Part shown: one piece after another, positions 8,735 to 16,264 of the stretch
Numbering within the stretch: the stretch's first letter is position 1
How the letters are laid out: each line of letters opens with the position of its first letter
From: JAWLGW01 sp964569055
GTDB lineage: Bacteria > Planctomycetota > J058
NCBI GenBank assembly: GCA_964569055.1
Contig: CAZMSZ010000036.1
Location: 1 to 33,039 of the forward strand
DNA length: 33,039 nt
Direction of reading: 5' to 3'
Program-made: the position numbers and the translations under genes
Notes under the pieces: model-generated
What the model saw: the letters and a program-made list of their open reading frames with translations, nothing else
Database searches by the model: none
Told to the model about the DNA's origin: nothing

Positions 8735-9529
8735 TCAGTTGGTGCTGCCGCCGCCGCCGCCGTTGTAGATCGACAGGGCGCCGCCGCCGCGCGCGGTGCT
8801 CGTGAGGAAGTCGACGGCCGACTTGGTGCCGCTCCCCGAGGAGTCGCCGTAGGCGGGCGGATCCCAGGCCGGGCTGACCAGCTCGACGGTGGCGTCGGCC
8901 TTCATCACGTTCCAGCCGTCCTGGTGGTTGCCGATGACGATCGGGCTGGTGCTCTCGTCCACCGAGCCCTGCGTGGCGTCACCGCGCATCGAGCGGTCGG
9001 CGCCGATCAGCAGCGTCGAGCGCGAGTTGCTGTTCATGGGGCGGCGGGTCCAGGCGTACGAGAGCTCACCCAGGCTCTCGAGGCTCGGGTCGGTGTCGTC
9101 ACCGATCGGGGACTTGTCGACGTTCGCGTTGGTCTCCTGGTTCCACTGCCACTTGCGCATGTTGTCTAGGATCGTCGCGTCGAGCGGGGGCATGTACATG
9201 TCCATCGAGGACGGGCAGATGAAGCCCTCGGGGTTGTCGTGATACCCGAACCACAGCATGGCCCGGACGATCCGGGAGGTGTGGTTGGTCTTGTAGTCCC
9301 CGTCCGGCTCCCGCAGCTTGCCGATGTGCGGGAAGAACCGCTTGTCGTCGGCGTACTGGATCGCGCCGAGACCCAGCTGACGCAGGTTATTGGCGCACTT
9401 GGTCTTGTTCGCCTTCTCCTTCGCCTTCATCAGCGCCGGCATGAGCAGCGTGGCGAGGATGCCGATGATGGCGATCACCACCAGCAGCTCGATCAGGGTG
9501 AACCCCTTGTTCGACTTCTTCAACGTCAT
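8735..9529 (-). CDS. Type II secretion/type IV-pilin-like pseudopilin
   Basis: A pseudopilin of 264 residues. The ATG at 9527-9529 is fixed by AGGAGGT right upstream and by the prepilin leader. The class III signal reads MTLKKSNKG then FTLIELLVVIAIIGIL, with cleavage expected after Gly9 and Glu at mature position 5. The helix continues into ANNLRQLGLGAIQYAD, the hallmark of the DUF1559/H-X9-DG pseudopilin group that is abundant in Planctomycetota and Verrucomicrobiota. The diagnostic motif near the end is degenerate: H202, nine residues, then D212-A213 instead of Asp-Gly. The tail (224-264) is Gly/Ser rich. No secretion or pilus assembly gene is adjacent, as is usual for these solitary pseudopilins. 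It sits divergently from the gene at 9888 and has its own terminator at 8678-8705. Confidence 0.93.
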   Translation of the reverse strand: MTLKKSNKGFTLIELLVVIAIIGILATLLMPALMKAKEKANKTKCANNLRQLGLGAIQYADDKRFFPHIGKLREPDGDYKTNHTSRIVRAMLWFGYHDNPEGFICPSSMDMYMPPLDATILDNMRKWQWNQETNANVDKSPIGDDTDPSLESLGELSYAWTRRPMNSNSRSTLLIGADRSMRGDATQGSVDESTSPIVIGNHQDGWNVMKADATVELVSPAWDPPAYGDSSGSGTKSAVDFLTSTARGGGALSIYNGGGGGSTN

Positions 9530-9887
9530 GAGCACCTCCTTGCTCGAGAGCACCGCCAAGGGGCCCGGAGGCACCCTGCGGCCTGATAACCGCGACCCTC
9601 ACGCCAGGTTCAGGGCTCGAGACGACGCCGAGGCGACCGGCGAAATGACGTACGAGACGAAGTCCAATCCCCGTCCGCGCGGCTCGAGCGACTGCTCCTG
9701 GGCGGACCAGCCGCCGTGGCTGGCCCTCGCGAGGGTCGCGCCGAGAGGATGACAGGGATCAGGGGGCGATTCAAGCGCCTCCCCGGGGCGCCATCCGCCG
9801 GGCCGCGTTGACACCGCCGGGCCAGCCTCCCTATAATCCCGCCGCGCGACAGCGGGTTACGGTGAGTGACCCCGGGGAGAGTTCGGG
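9530..9887. other. Divergent intergenic region holding a consensus promoter
   Basis: This 358-base gap separates the pseudopilin gene (minus) from the CxxC protein gene (plus). It holds the pseudopilin ribosome binding site at 9531-9540 and a plus-strand promoter at 9808-9837. I see no convincing gene; short open frames here lack ribosome binding sites. No clear minus-strand promoter was identified. Confidence 0.6.
9808..9837 (+). promoter_or_regulatory. Consensus sigma70-type promoter
   Basis: A perfect -35 TTGACA (9808-9813) and a perfect -10 TATAAT (9832-9837) are separated by 18 bases. Transcription should start near 9844, giving a leader of about 44 bases before the ATG at 9888. Both hexamers matching exactly in 73% GC DNA is unlikely to be chance and predicts strong constitutive transcription of the three-gene set 9888-12395. 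Confidence 0.9.
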
Positions 9888-10796
9888 ATGCGGCGCGCCC
9901 AAGCCTATTGGCTCATCGTGGTGGCAGTGTGCGGGCTGCTCTGGCTCCCGCTCGACACCGCCCGCGCCGAGCAGTGCAAGTACTGCGCGAGCGAGCTCGA
10001 TCCGGACGAGAACCCGCTCCACTGCGACGAGTGCGCGAAGATCGCCGAGAGCATCCGCCGCGCGAACGAGCGGGTGTGGGTCCTCGGCTTCAAGCAGGGC
10101 GAGCTCGGGCGCGTCCAGATCAAGGACGACACCGGCGACACCGAGACCTACTGGTTCCTGCCCTACACGATCACCAACCGGGACGACACCGCGCACGAGT
10201 TCTTCCTCGACGTGGAGGCGGTGTCCGACCGCGGCCGGAGCCGGGACGTCGACCCGCTGGACGGTCGTGAGCCCGACAAGGCGGTCGAGATCGAGGCGGT
10301 GTCCGGCCGCGCGCGCAATCGAGCCCGTTATCACGACACCTGGATCCCCGACGTCTACGAGGAGATCCGGCGCGTGCTGGGGCTGCGCGAGCAGGACCAG
10401 CTCCTCTCGCAGCGCGAGCTGAGCCTCCCGCCGGGCGAGGCGCGCAACGAGCTGCCCAAGCCCGAGGACCGGCGGACCACGGCGACCGCGAAGATCGCGC
10501 TCCAGACGATCCAGCCCGGCGAGACGCTCCGCTGCGTCGCGATCATGGGCCCGATCGACCCCGAGATGGACAAGCTGGTGGTGCACGTGCGCGGGCTCAC
10601 CAACTCGAGCCTGCTCGAGCACGACGACTACGTCGCCCCCGACGGGGAGCCGCACCGCCGCGTGATCAAGGAGGCGGTGCTGACCCTGCACTACGGGCGG
10701 CCGGGCGACGAGTTCGTCCACGGCCAGGACCCGATCAAGTTCGAGGGGCGGCGCTGGATGGACGTCAAGCGGGTCATCGCGAGCGACCTGCGCTAG
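9888..10796 (+). CDS. Secreted protein with N-terminal CxxC zinc-ribbon-like motif
   Basis: A protein of 302 residues with a Sec signal (1-27, cleavage near ARA-EQ). The ATG at 9888 follows GGGGAGAG and the consensus promoter at 9808-9837. Immediately after the signal are two Cys pairs, C30/C33 and C46/C49, spaced like a zinc ribbon or two disulfides. The rest looks like beta-sandwich: ETYWFLPYTITNRDDTAHEF (86-105) is typical of immunoglobulin-like domains in periplasmic proteins, and further strands lie at 200-235 and 258-275. I do not recognise a named family. It heads a three-gene set with a small helical protein and a propeller lipoprotein. The placement of CxxC pairs directly after a signal peptide recalls the gene at 24838, though the rest of the two proteins differs. 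Confidence 0.8.
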   Translation: MRRAQAYWLIVVAVCGLLWLPLDTARAEQCKYCASELDPDENPLHCDECAKIAESIRRANERVWVLGFKQGELGRVQIKDDTGDTETYWFLPYTITNRDDTAHEFFLDVEAVSDRGRSRDVDPLDGREPDKAVEIEAVSGRARNRARYHDTWIPDVYEEIRRVLGLREQDQLLSQRELSLPPGEARNELPKPEDRRTTATAKIALQTIQPGETLRCVAIMGPIDPEMDKLVVHVRGLTNSSLLEHDDYVAPDGEPHRRVIKEAVLTLHYGRPGDEFVHGQDPIKFEGRRWMDVKRVIASDLR

Positions 10797-10800
10797 CGGC

Positions 10801-11100
10801 ATGGGGGCCGCGCGAGGCAGCGACGAGCGCCTGCTGGCGTTCGCCGAGGGGCTGAGCAAGGCGGAGCGGACGCTGATCGCGGTCCGTGACGAGCTCTACG
10901 GCGGCTCGTGGGACGAGCTCGCCCGGGACCTCGAGGCGCGGCGGGGGCGACGACCGGTGATCTTCAAGCTCAACAGCCGACTCGAAGAAGACATGGAACG
11001 CATCGACAAGCTGCGCGCCTTCGAGCAGCGGACGGGGGTCGACCTCCGCGCGCTGCTCGCCGCGGTGGAAGGCGCCGGGGAAGGAATGGTTCGGCCGTGA
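10801..11100 (+). CDS. Small helical protein of unknown function
   Basis: A protein of 99 residues with no signal peptide or membrane segment, so probably cytoplasmic. It starts four bases after the previous stop and has no clear Shine-Dalgarno, so translation is probably coupled to the upstream gene. Its stop overlaps the next start (GTGA). The sequence is highly charged and predicted helical throughout, with a central block LYGGSWDELARDLEARR followed by RPVIFKLNSRLEEDMERIDK. I do not recognise a family. Placement between two exported proteins hints at a shared role, but nothing in the sequence shows it. Confidence 0.75.
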   Translation: MGAARGSDERLLAFAEGLSKAERTLIAVRDELYGGSWDELARDLEARRGRRPVIFKLNSRLEEDMERIDKLRAFEQRTGVDLRALLAAVEGAGEGMVRP

Positions 11101-12395
11101 AGCGACACGTTGGCATCACCTTGGCCCTGGGAGCCGCCGCGCTGGCGGGGGGCTGCCTCGGGACGGAGCGCCGCCCCATTCCGCGCGACGTGGCGGTCGC
11201 CGGCACCAGCGTCGACCTCAACCGGCGCCCCCCGCAGGTGGACGAGGCGAAGATCGAGGAGTTCGGCTTCAAGCTGTACTGGGACTCCCCGATCCAGGGC
11301 GAGGTCCTCACGAGCTTGACCCTGGAGGGCGACGCGCTCTACGCGTTCACCGCCAGCAACCGGCTGTATCAGGTGGACATCCGCAGCGGCATGGTCCGCT
11401 GGGCGTTCGACGTGGGCCGCCCGCTGTCGTTCGCCGAGGGCCGCCCGATCGCGGAGTGGGTCTATCCGGCTCACGAGGACAAGGAGACCCGGCTCAAGGT
11501 CAAGCAGTACGACGAGATCTTCTTCTGCGCGCAGGGGTACCTGTACGCGCTCGACAAGAACAACGGCTCGGAGCTGTGGTCGGTCCAGCTCCCGTTCACC
11601 CCGTCCTCGCCGCCCGAGGCGAACGCGACCCACGTGTTCGTGGGCTCCTGGGACGACCGCCTCTACGCGATCCGCAAGGACTCGCCGCTCGTCCCGGCCT
11701 GGAGCTGGCGGACCGGCGACGACGTGGTGGCGCGCCCGCTGTTCTACCCGCCGATGGCCTTCGCCGGCTCGATCGACGGCGGGCTGTACGCCTTCGAGGC
11801 CCCGACCGGCAAGCCCAAGCCGACCTTCCCGTTCATGACGGGCCGCCGGCTGGACGTCGACCCGGTCGTCTACAAGCACCTGCTCTACCTGCCCTCGGAT
11901 GACTTCAACCTCTACGTGGTGGGGCCGACCGACGGCCTGGTCCACCACCGCGAGTGCCCGGGCGCCCCGATCGACACCCGCCCGGTCGGGATCGACGACA
12001 CGATCTACTTCGGCGCGGAGGGCAAGGGGATCCACGCGCTCGCGCGCCGCGGCCTGCCCAACAAGTCCGAGGGCAACCCGCGCAAGGTGACGCACGAGCT
12101 GCTCTGGCGCAGCGAGGGCACCACGCAGCTCCTGTGCAAGGGGATGGAGGACGTGTACCTGCTCGCGCCCGGCAAGCCGGGCAGCCTCGAGGCCGCGATC
12201 CGGCGCGTCCACGCCGTGAAGGGCAATGAGCGCGGCAGCCTCGAGCTGAGCGGCGTCGACTTCTGGCTGACCAACCCGGCCGACCCCGCCGGCGTCGAGC
12301 CGACCGAGATCCGCCGCGGCGGGATCCTCCTGCTCGGCTTCCGCAACGGCTGGATCGTGGCGCTCAAGGAGCGCGCGACCATCCCCGGGGCGTAG
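11097..12395 (+). CDS. PQQ-like beta-propeller lipoprotein (BamB-like fold)
   Basis: A predicted lipoprotein of 432 residues. The GTG at 11097 overlaps the preceding stop, has AAGGA upstream, and starts a lipoprotein signal with lipobox AGGC (Cys20). The body consists of PQQ-type propeller blades, seen as repeated strands ending in LYALDKNNGSELW, RLYAIRKDSPLVPAWSW and GLYAFEAPTGKPKP, where BamB and quinoprotein propellers have xLYALDxxTGxxxW. About seven blades can be counted between residues 60 and 425. BamB itself is a scaffold in outer-membrane protein assembly, but overall identity cannot be judged here and many paralogues have other scaffold roles. No quinone-binding or catalytic residues are evident. 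It ends six bases from the stop of the convergent gene 12402-13820. Confidence 0.85.
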   Translation: MKRHVGITLALGAAALAGGCLGTERRPIPRDVAVAGTSVDLNRRPPQVDEAKIEEFGFKLYWDSPIQGEVLTSLTLEGDALYAFTASNRLYQVDIRSGMVRWAFDVGRPLSFAEGRPIAEWVYPAHEDKETRLKVKQYDEIFFCAQGYLYALDKNNGSELWSVQLPFTPSSPPEANATHVFVGSWDDRLYAIRKDSPLVPAWSWRTGDDVVARPLFYPPMAFAGSIDGGLYAFEAPTGKPKPTFPFMTGRRLDVDPVVYKHLLYLPSDDFNLYVVGPTDGLVHHRECPGAPIDTRPVGIDDTIYFGAEGKGIHALARRGLPNKSEGNPRKVTHELLWRSEGTTQLLCKGMEDVYLLAPGKPGSLEAAIRRVHAVKGNERGSLELSGVDFWLTNPADPAGVEPTEIRRGGILLLGFRNGWIVALKERATIPGA

Positions 12396-12401
12396 CGCCG
12401 T

Positions 12402-13820
12402 TCAGTCGGCCTGCGGCAGGCGGAGGACGTTCAGGCCCTCCCGGTCCTTGGTGACCTTGGCCTGCTCGGCCAGGCCGGCGTGGGCGAGCGCTTCGCGGAG
12501 CCGCTTGACCACGTAGGAGCCGACGAAGCTGCACTCCCACACGTCGACCTCGCCCACGCGGCCCTTCTCGCGCCAGTGGCCGAAGTCGGGGTTGGCGCGC
12601 AGGGCGGCGAGGATCCGCTCGACCTCAGGGGCGCTCCAGCCGGCGAGGCGGAGGCTGTAGAAGTCGTCGGGGCTGGCGGGCCGCGCCAGCAGGCGCTGGC
12701 CGACCTCGCCGCCGACGGCGCGGCCATAGGCGACCTCGAGCAGCCGACGCGCGGCGGCCTCGCCGATCGCGCGGCCGATGTCGCGGGCGTAGTCGGCCCT
12801 GGCCGCGGCGAGGGTCTCCCCGCGGGAGACCCAGGGGCCGTGCAGCGCATCGGGAGTCGTCTCGGCGCGCGGCTCCCGCGCGTCACGCGAGCTGCGCAGG
12901 GGGAACGCCGCCAGCACGCGCTGCTCCTCGCGGTCGAACAGGGTGGCGTCCCCCTCGCAGGCGAGCGCGCCCGTGTAGAGGTTGGCCTGCGCGCTCCCGC
13001 TCGCGAACGCCTCGTGGCGGATGCTCGCGCGGATGAGCAGCAGGTAGCGCCCCTCGAACAGATCGACCAGCCCCCGCAGGTGGGCCCCCGGCTCGGCGCC
13101 GAGGCTCGCCGCCGCGCGCGCTGCGGCTTCGCGGGCGGCGGTGGCGGCCGTCAGCCGCAGCGGCAGGCGGAGCAGGCGCTCGCGGCAGGCGACGTCCAGG
13201 CCGTCGTGCGGTCCGCCGGGCGAGGCGTCGATCACCACGAGCTGTCCGTCCCCGAGGGCCGCCGCGAGGTTCAGCGCCTGCGCCGCCGCGGCGAGGACCT
13301 CGTCCGCGCTCGCGACCGCGGCGTAGCGGACACCGCCGCGGGGGCGCGGCGCGAGCTCCTCCTCGCGGAGGGAGGTGCGCACCTCGGCCAGGATCCGGGC
13401 GCGCGCGGCGGGCTCGAGCGCCTCGTCCAGGCGCTCGCCGAGGAGGAGGCGGAGCGCCGCCTCGCTCACGGCCGCACGGGCCAGCTCGCGCGAGGCCTCG
13501 CTCGCGTCGGGGACGAGCGCGTTCGCCACCAGCTCGCTGCTGAACGGCTGGCGGGGGCTCACCCCCGCCCGGGCGCTCGCGAGCTCCTCGTCCGAGTGAG
13601 CGGCGGCCGGCTCGTCGGACGCCGGCGCCGCGTCGCCGCCGACCGGCGCCGTCGAGCTCGCGCGCAGCCGCGCGAGCTCCGCCCGCGCAGCCGCCAGCCG
13701 CTGCTCCAGCTCGACGATCTCGCGCTCCAGCGCGGCCTCGCGGGCCGGGTCGCGGTCCTGAGCCGCCGCCAGGGCGGGGAGCAGCGCCGCCGCCAGCACC
13801 AAAGCCCTACGCACGCTCAC
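12402..13820 (-). CDS. Secreted protein with shared C-terminal domain (paralogue of 19037)
   Basis: A predicted periplasmic protein of 472 residues. The GTG at 13818-13820 has GGGGGAGG five bases upstream, and a signal peptide ends near AAA-QD (residue 20). A coiled coil follows (26-53), then an Ala/Asp-rich linker. From about residue 85 to the end it aligns along its whole length with the 471-residue product of 19037-20452. Matching blocks include the central FEGRYLLLIRASI against FQAPLVVAIKGTI and the last 87 residues (386-472). The C-terminal block has the pattern DFYSLRLAGW, then NPDFGHW, then ECSFVG, and recurs in other proteins of this window. The middle resembles CsgG/TolB-N-like envelope proteins in secondary-structure order, a weak inference. 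Unlike its paralogue it lacks the zinc ribbon. No function is known to me. Confidence 0.8.
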   Translation of the reverse strand: MSVRRALVLAAALLPALAAAQDRDPAREAALEREIVELEQRLAAARAELARLRASSTAPVGGDAAPASDEPAAAHSDEELASARAGVSPRQPFSSELVANALVPDASEASRELARAAVSEAALRLLLGERLDEALEPAARARILAEVRTSLREEELAPRPRGGVRYAAVASADEVLAAAAQALNLAAALGDGQLVVIDASPGGPHDGLDVACRERLLRLPLRLTAATAAREAAARAAASLGAEPGAHLRGLVDLFEGRYLLLIRASIRHEAFASGSAQANLYTGALACEGDATLFDREEQRVLAAFPLRSSRDAREPRAETTPDALHGPWVSRGETLAAARADYARDIGRAIGEAAARRLLEVAYGRAVGGEVGQRLLARPASPDDFYSLRLAGWSAPEVERILAALRANPDFGHWREKGRVGEVDVWECSFVGSYVVKRLREALAHAGLAEQAKVTKDREGLNVLRLPQAD

Positions 13821-13955
13821 ACGTCCTCCCCCATGACGATGTGCGGTGGGACGCCCCGTCCCGGACGCGATTCAGCGGGGCGGCGCGACCGCCCGCTGGC
13901 CACGCCGGACCCGATCGCGCCCGCCGGAAAGATACCGCCCCCGGGCCGCGCCGGC

Positions 13956-14252
13956 TCAGAAATCGTAGACGCGCACGACCTCGAAGGACCACGTCGTGAC
14001 GGGTCCGTCGAGCACCTTGGCGGTGAACGTGTCGCGGACCACCTCGCCGGGCGGCACCTCGAGGTACACGGTGCACGAGCCCGCCGGCTCTCCGTCGGCG
14101 CGACGGAGCGTGATCGTCCCGTTCACGGTGCGAGGCCCGCCGGTGGTGTTCTCCGCCGTGGCGTCGAACTTGTCCCACCCCTCGAGCTCGTCCGCCACGT
14201 TCACGATCGTGATGCGGACCCCGTTCTCATGCACGATGCGCGCGTCACCCAT
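13956..14252 (-). CDS. Small beta-sandwich protein, stand-alone copy of a shared domain
   Basis: A protein of 98 residues, starting at the ATG at 14250-14252 with TGGAG five bases upstream. No signal peptide is visible, so it is either cytoplasmic or exported by another route. The sequence is all-beta and immunoglobulin-like. From residue 33 to the end it aligns with the C-terminal domain of the CxxC-array protein at 24838-25527: VNGTITLRRADG against VKGKVVLLAADG, then TVYLEVPPGEVV against TIYLEVPAGETV, and both end in Asp-Phe (VVRVYDF and VEKVFDF). Family members with this DUF-like fold are common in bacteria as small accessory domains. It is divergent from the zinc-ribbon/TPR gene and lies 135 bases upstream of the gene ending at 12402. 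Function unknown. Confidence 0.75.
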   Translation of the reverse strand: MGDARIVHENGVRITIVNVADELEGWDKFDATAENTTGGPRTVNGTITLRRADGEPAGSCTVYLEVPPGEVVRDTFTAKVLDGPVTTWSFEVVRVYDF

Positions 14253-14453
14253 GCAGCTCCATCTCCCGACCTTCCTTTCACCATCCCAGGGGCATTCTCG
14301 CCGCGGCTCGCCAACCCTGCCACGGCGCGCCGCGCGGCGCAGCAAGGTGCCTCTGGGTATCCTGAGCGCGCTGGAGCTCGGCCCGCCCCGACCCACGGGG
14401 CGTGTCGCGGGAGGCGACAGTCTGCCGCCGTCCGGAACGAGCGAGGAGTGGAC

Positions 14454-15656
14454 GTGAGCAGGTGCGGCTCGTGCGGCGGGGACAACGACGCCGCGGCCAC
14501 GGAGTGCGCCTACTGCGGGACGCGCCTCCTGGAGCGCCGGCGCCTCGACGTGGCCTGGACGGCCACGGCCAGCCGCGGCCTGGTCGGCCTCGGCCGCCTC
14601 GAGCTCGACGCCCCCCTGACCGTCACCGACACCTCGGCGCGGGCGATCGCGCAGGCCGCGTTCGTGGTGATCACCGACCGGCTCGGGCCCGACGCCCCGC
14701 GCGAGCGCTTCGAGGCCGCGCTGCGCGAGCACGTGGAGGCGCTCCTCCCCGACGACTGCGCGCTCGTGGCCTTCGAGCTCTCCTCGTTCGAGCTCCCGCG
14801 CCCCGAGCGCGAGCCCCAGCCTCCCGCGCCCGCCCGCCCGCGCGCCGAGCCCCCGGAGCCGCCCGCCCCGGTCGCGCAGGTCCGGCCGCCCATGCGCCCG
14901 GCGCAGCCACCGCCGGGGGCGGGCCCACCCGAGCCGCGCCGCGCCCACCCCGGCCTCCTCGCCCGATTCGAGGCCTGGGCGCGGGCGCTGGTGGGGCGAA
15001 TGGTGAAGGCGGCCCTGGCGCTCGCGCTCCTGGGCGGCGGCTACGCCCTGTGGGCCACCCAGCTCCAGGGTCCCCCCCGCTCCGGCGCCCCGTCAGGCGG
15101 CGCGTCCGGCGTCGACCCGCTCGCCGAGGGCATGGCGCTGCTCGAGCGCGGCGCGTTCGTGGAGGCCGAGCGCGCCCTGTCGCGCGCGCTCGAGCGCACC
15201 CCCACCCCCGCAGCCTGGGCAGCCCGCGCCCGCGCCCGCCTCGAGCGCGGCGACCCCACAGGCGCCCTCGACGACTACGGCCGCGCGCTCGAGCACCCGA
15301 CGGCCGCGCTCCACACCGCACGCGGCCAGCTCCTCGCCCAGCTCGGCCGCCCAGCCGAGGCCCTCGCCGACCTCGACCGCGCCCTCGCCCTCGACCCCAC
15401 CCACGCCCCCGCCCTCTACCGCCGCGGCCTGGTCCACAAGGCCCGCGGCGAGCCCCGCCTCGCCCTGGCCGACTTCCAGGCCTACCTCACCCAACACCCC
15501 GACGACCCCGTCGCCCTCTACAACCGCGGCCTGGCCCACGAGCAGCTCGCCCAGCTCGGCGACGCCATCCGCGACTACCGCCGCGCCCTCGAGCTCAAAC
15601 CCGACCACCGCCCCGCCAGGACGAGGCTGCAGGCCCTGGAAGCCGCCGCTCGTTAG
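14454..15656 (+). CDS. Zinc-ribbon, single-TM, TPR protein
   Basis: A membrane protein of 400 residues. The GTG at 14454 is preferred because GAGGAG lies upstream at normal spacing; an in-frame GTG six bases earlier overlaps that site. The N-terminus is a zinc ribbon (C4/C7 and C18/C21), as in bacterial zinc-ribbon adaptor proteins. Residues 30-112 are a small alpha/beta domain ending in VAFELSSFELP. A Pro-rich linker (113-165) leads to one membrane helix (about 184-201). Residues 222-390 form about five TPR units (for example ADLDRALALDPTHAPALYRR), a protein-binding solenoid. The N-terminal part is probably cytoplasmic and the TPRs outside the membrane. It is divergent from the 98-residue beta-sandwich gene. 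The architecture suggests a sensor or scaffold; partners unknown. Confidence 0.83.
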   Translation: MSRCGSCGGDNDAAATECAYCGTRLLERRRLDVAWTATASRGLVGLGRLELDAPLTVTDTSARAIAQAAFVVITDRLGPDAPRERFEAALREHVEALLPDDCALVAFELSSFELPRPEREPQPPAPARPRAEPPEPPAPVAQVRPPMRPAQPPPGAGPPEPRRAHPGLLARFEAWARALVGRMVKAALALALLGGGYALWATQLQGPPRSGAPSGGASGVDPLAEGMALLERGAFVEAERALSRALERTPTPAAWAARARARLERGDPTGALDDYGRALEHPTAALHTARGQLLAQLGRPAEALADLDRALALDPTHAPALYRRGLVHKARGEPRLALADFQAYLTQHPDDPVALYNRGLAHEQLAQLGDAIRDYRRALELKPDHRPARTRLQALEAAAR

Positions 15657-15657
15657 T

Positions 15658-15706
15658 GCCGCTCCGGTCGGCGCGACCTCCTCCTCCAAGCATTGGCCGG
15701 AGCGGC
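15658..15706 (+). terminator. Inverted repeat directly after the TPR gene
   Basis: Perfect 10-bp arms (GCCGCTCCGG and its complement) at 15658-15667 and 15697-15706 enclose 29 bases. The first arm starts two bases after the TPR stop codon. There is no T-run, so the role as terminator is inferred from position only. Confidence 0.4.
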
Positions 15707-15894
15707 GCTCACGAGGCGCGAGCGTCTGGCGTGGCCGTCCAGCGACAGCCCCAACCAAGCTGCCCAGACCCGAGGCGTGGCCGTCGCCAGCGACAGCACA
15801 CACTCTTCTCCAAGTGGAAGGGGCGGGGCCCAACCGAGCCCCGCCCCATAAGACCTAACGTCAAGGCGAAGCTCCCACCGGAGCCCCGCCCCAT

Positions 15895-15957
15895 CCGGAT
15901 TCTTCGGCGCCGAGACCGACCCCTGGCTCCTCACACCAGAGCAGCCGAAGAATCCGG
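15895..15957 (-). terminator. Long inverted repeat after the BamE-like gene
   Basis: Perfect 14-bp arms (CCGGATTCTTCGGC and its complement) lie at 15895-15908 and 15944-15957, with a 35-base loop that contains a smaller CTGG/CCAG stem. The proximal arm is two bases past the stop of the minus-strand gene ending at 15960. The position suits a terminator or mRNA 3' end stem for the long minus-strand gene group. Confidence 0.5.
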
Positions 15958-15959
15958 GG

Positions 15960-16253
15960 CTACTGCCGGCTGAAGCTGGCCACGACGTCGTCCGAGAAGC
16001 TGATCACCAGCTCCTCGCAGCCGCCGTTCCCGTCCAGGTAGCGGTAGACGTAGATGTCGCCGTCCTCGGCCTTCACGAGGTGGCCGGGCTGCGGGCGCCC
16101 GAACCAGGTCTCGATCTCGTGGGTGGTGGTGCGGCCCGGAATGATCTCGGTGACCTTCGTGGAGTCGATCGGGCTGCCGACCACGAGGCTGGTGCAGCCC
16201 GCCGAGAGGGCCACCCCGCCCGCGAACAGCAACGACGTGAGCTTGCGGATCAT
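15960..16253 (-). CDS. Small BamE/SmpA-like lipoprotein
   Basis: A predicted lipoprotein of 97 residues, with a start at the ATG at 16251-16253 behind a GGGGGG ribosome binding site. The lipobox is LSAGC (Cys20). The mature part carries IIPGRTTTHEIETWFGRPQ (37-55), matching the pattern of SmpA/OmlA (BamE-type) domains in which a short strand, a Gly-x-Thr turn and a helix ending in Gly-x-Pro precede a small beta-sheet. BamE is a lipoprotein of the outer-membrane protein assembly complex. Many paralogues of the fold have other or unknown roles, so I do not assign a symbol. It is the last gene of a compact trio (11 bases after the gene ending at 16265) and is followed by a long inverted repeat. 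Confidence 0.78.
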   Translation of the reverse strand: MIRKLTSLLFAGGVALSAGCTSLVVGSPIDSTKVTEIIPGRTTTHEIETWFGRPQPGHLVKAEDGDIYVYRYLDGNGGCEELVISFSDDVVASFSRQ

Positions 16254-16264
16254 GGTCCCCCCTT

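Larger units (their letters stand above)
15657..15959. repeat. Intergenic spacer packed with direct and inverted repeats
   Basis: No credible gene fills these 303 bases between two convergent genes. It holds three inverted repeats: 15658-15667 with 15697-15706; 15820-15829 with 15838-15847 (GGGGCGGGGC and complement, eight-base loop); and 15895-15908 with 15944-15957 (14-bp perfect arms, 35-base loop). It also holds two direct repeats: a GGCGTGGCCGTC-CAGCGACAGC unit at 15728-15749 and 15774-15797, and GAGCCCCGCCCCAT at 15836-15849 and 15881-15894. The outer inverted repeats adjoin the two stop codons and probably end transcription from each side. Confidence 0.75.

Noticed and set aside
9599..9814. 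A 71-codon minus-strand open frame upstream of the pseudopilin gene
   Set aside because: It has no ribosome binding site or motif and overlaps the -35 of the consensus promoter.
15653..15934. A 93-codon minus-strand open frame in the repeat spacer
   Set aside because: It is made of the repeats themselves, has no ribosome binding site and overlaps hairpin sequences.
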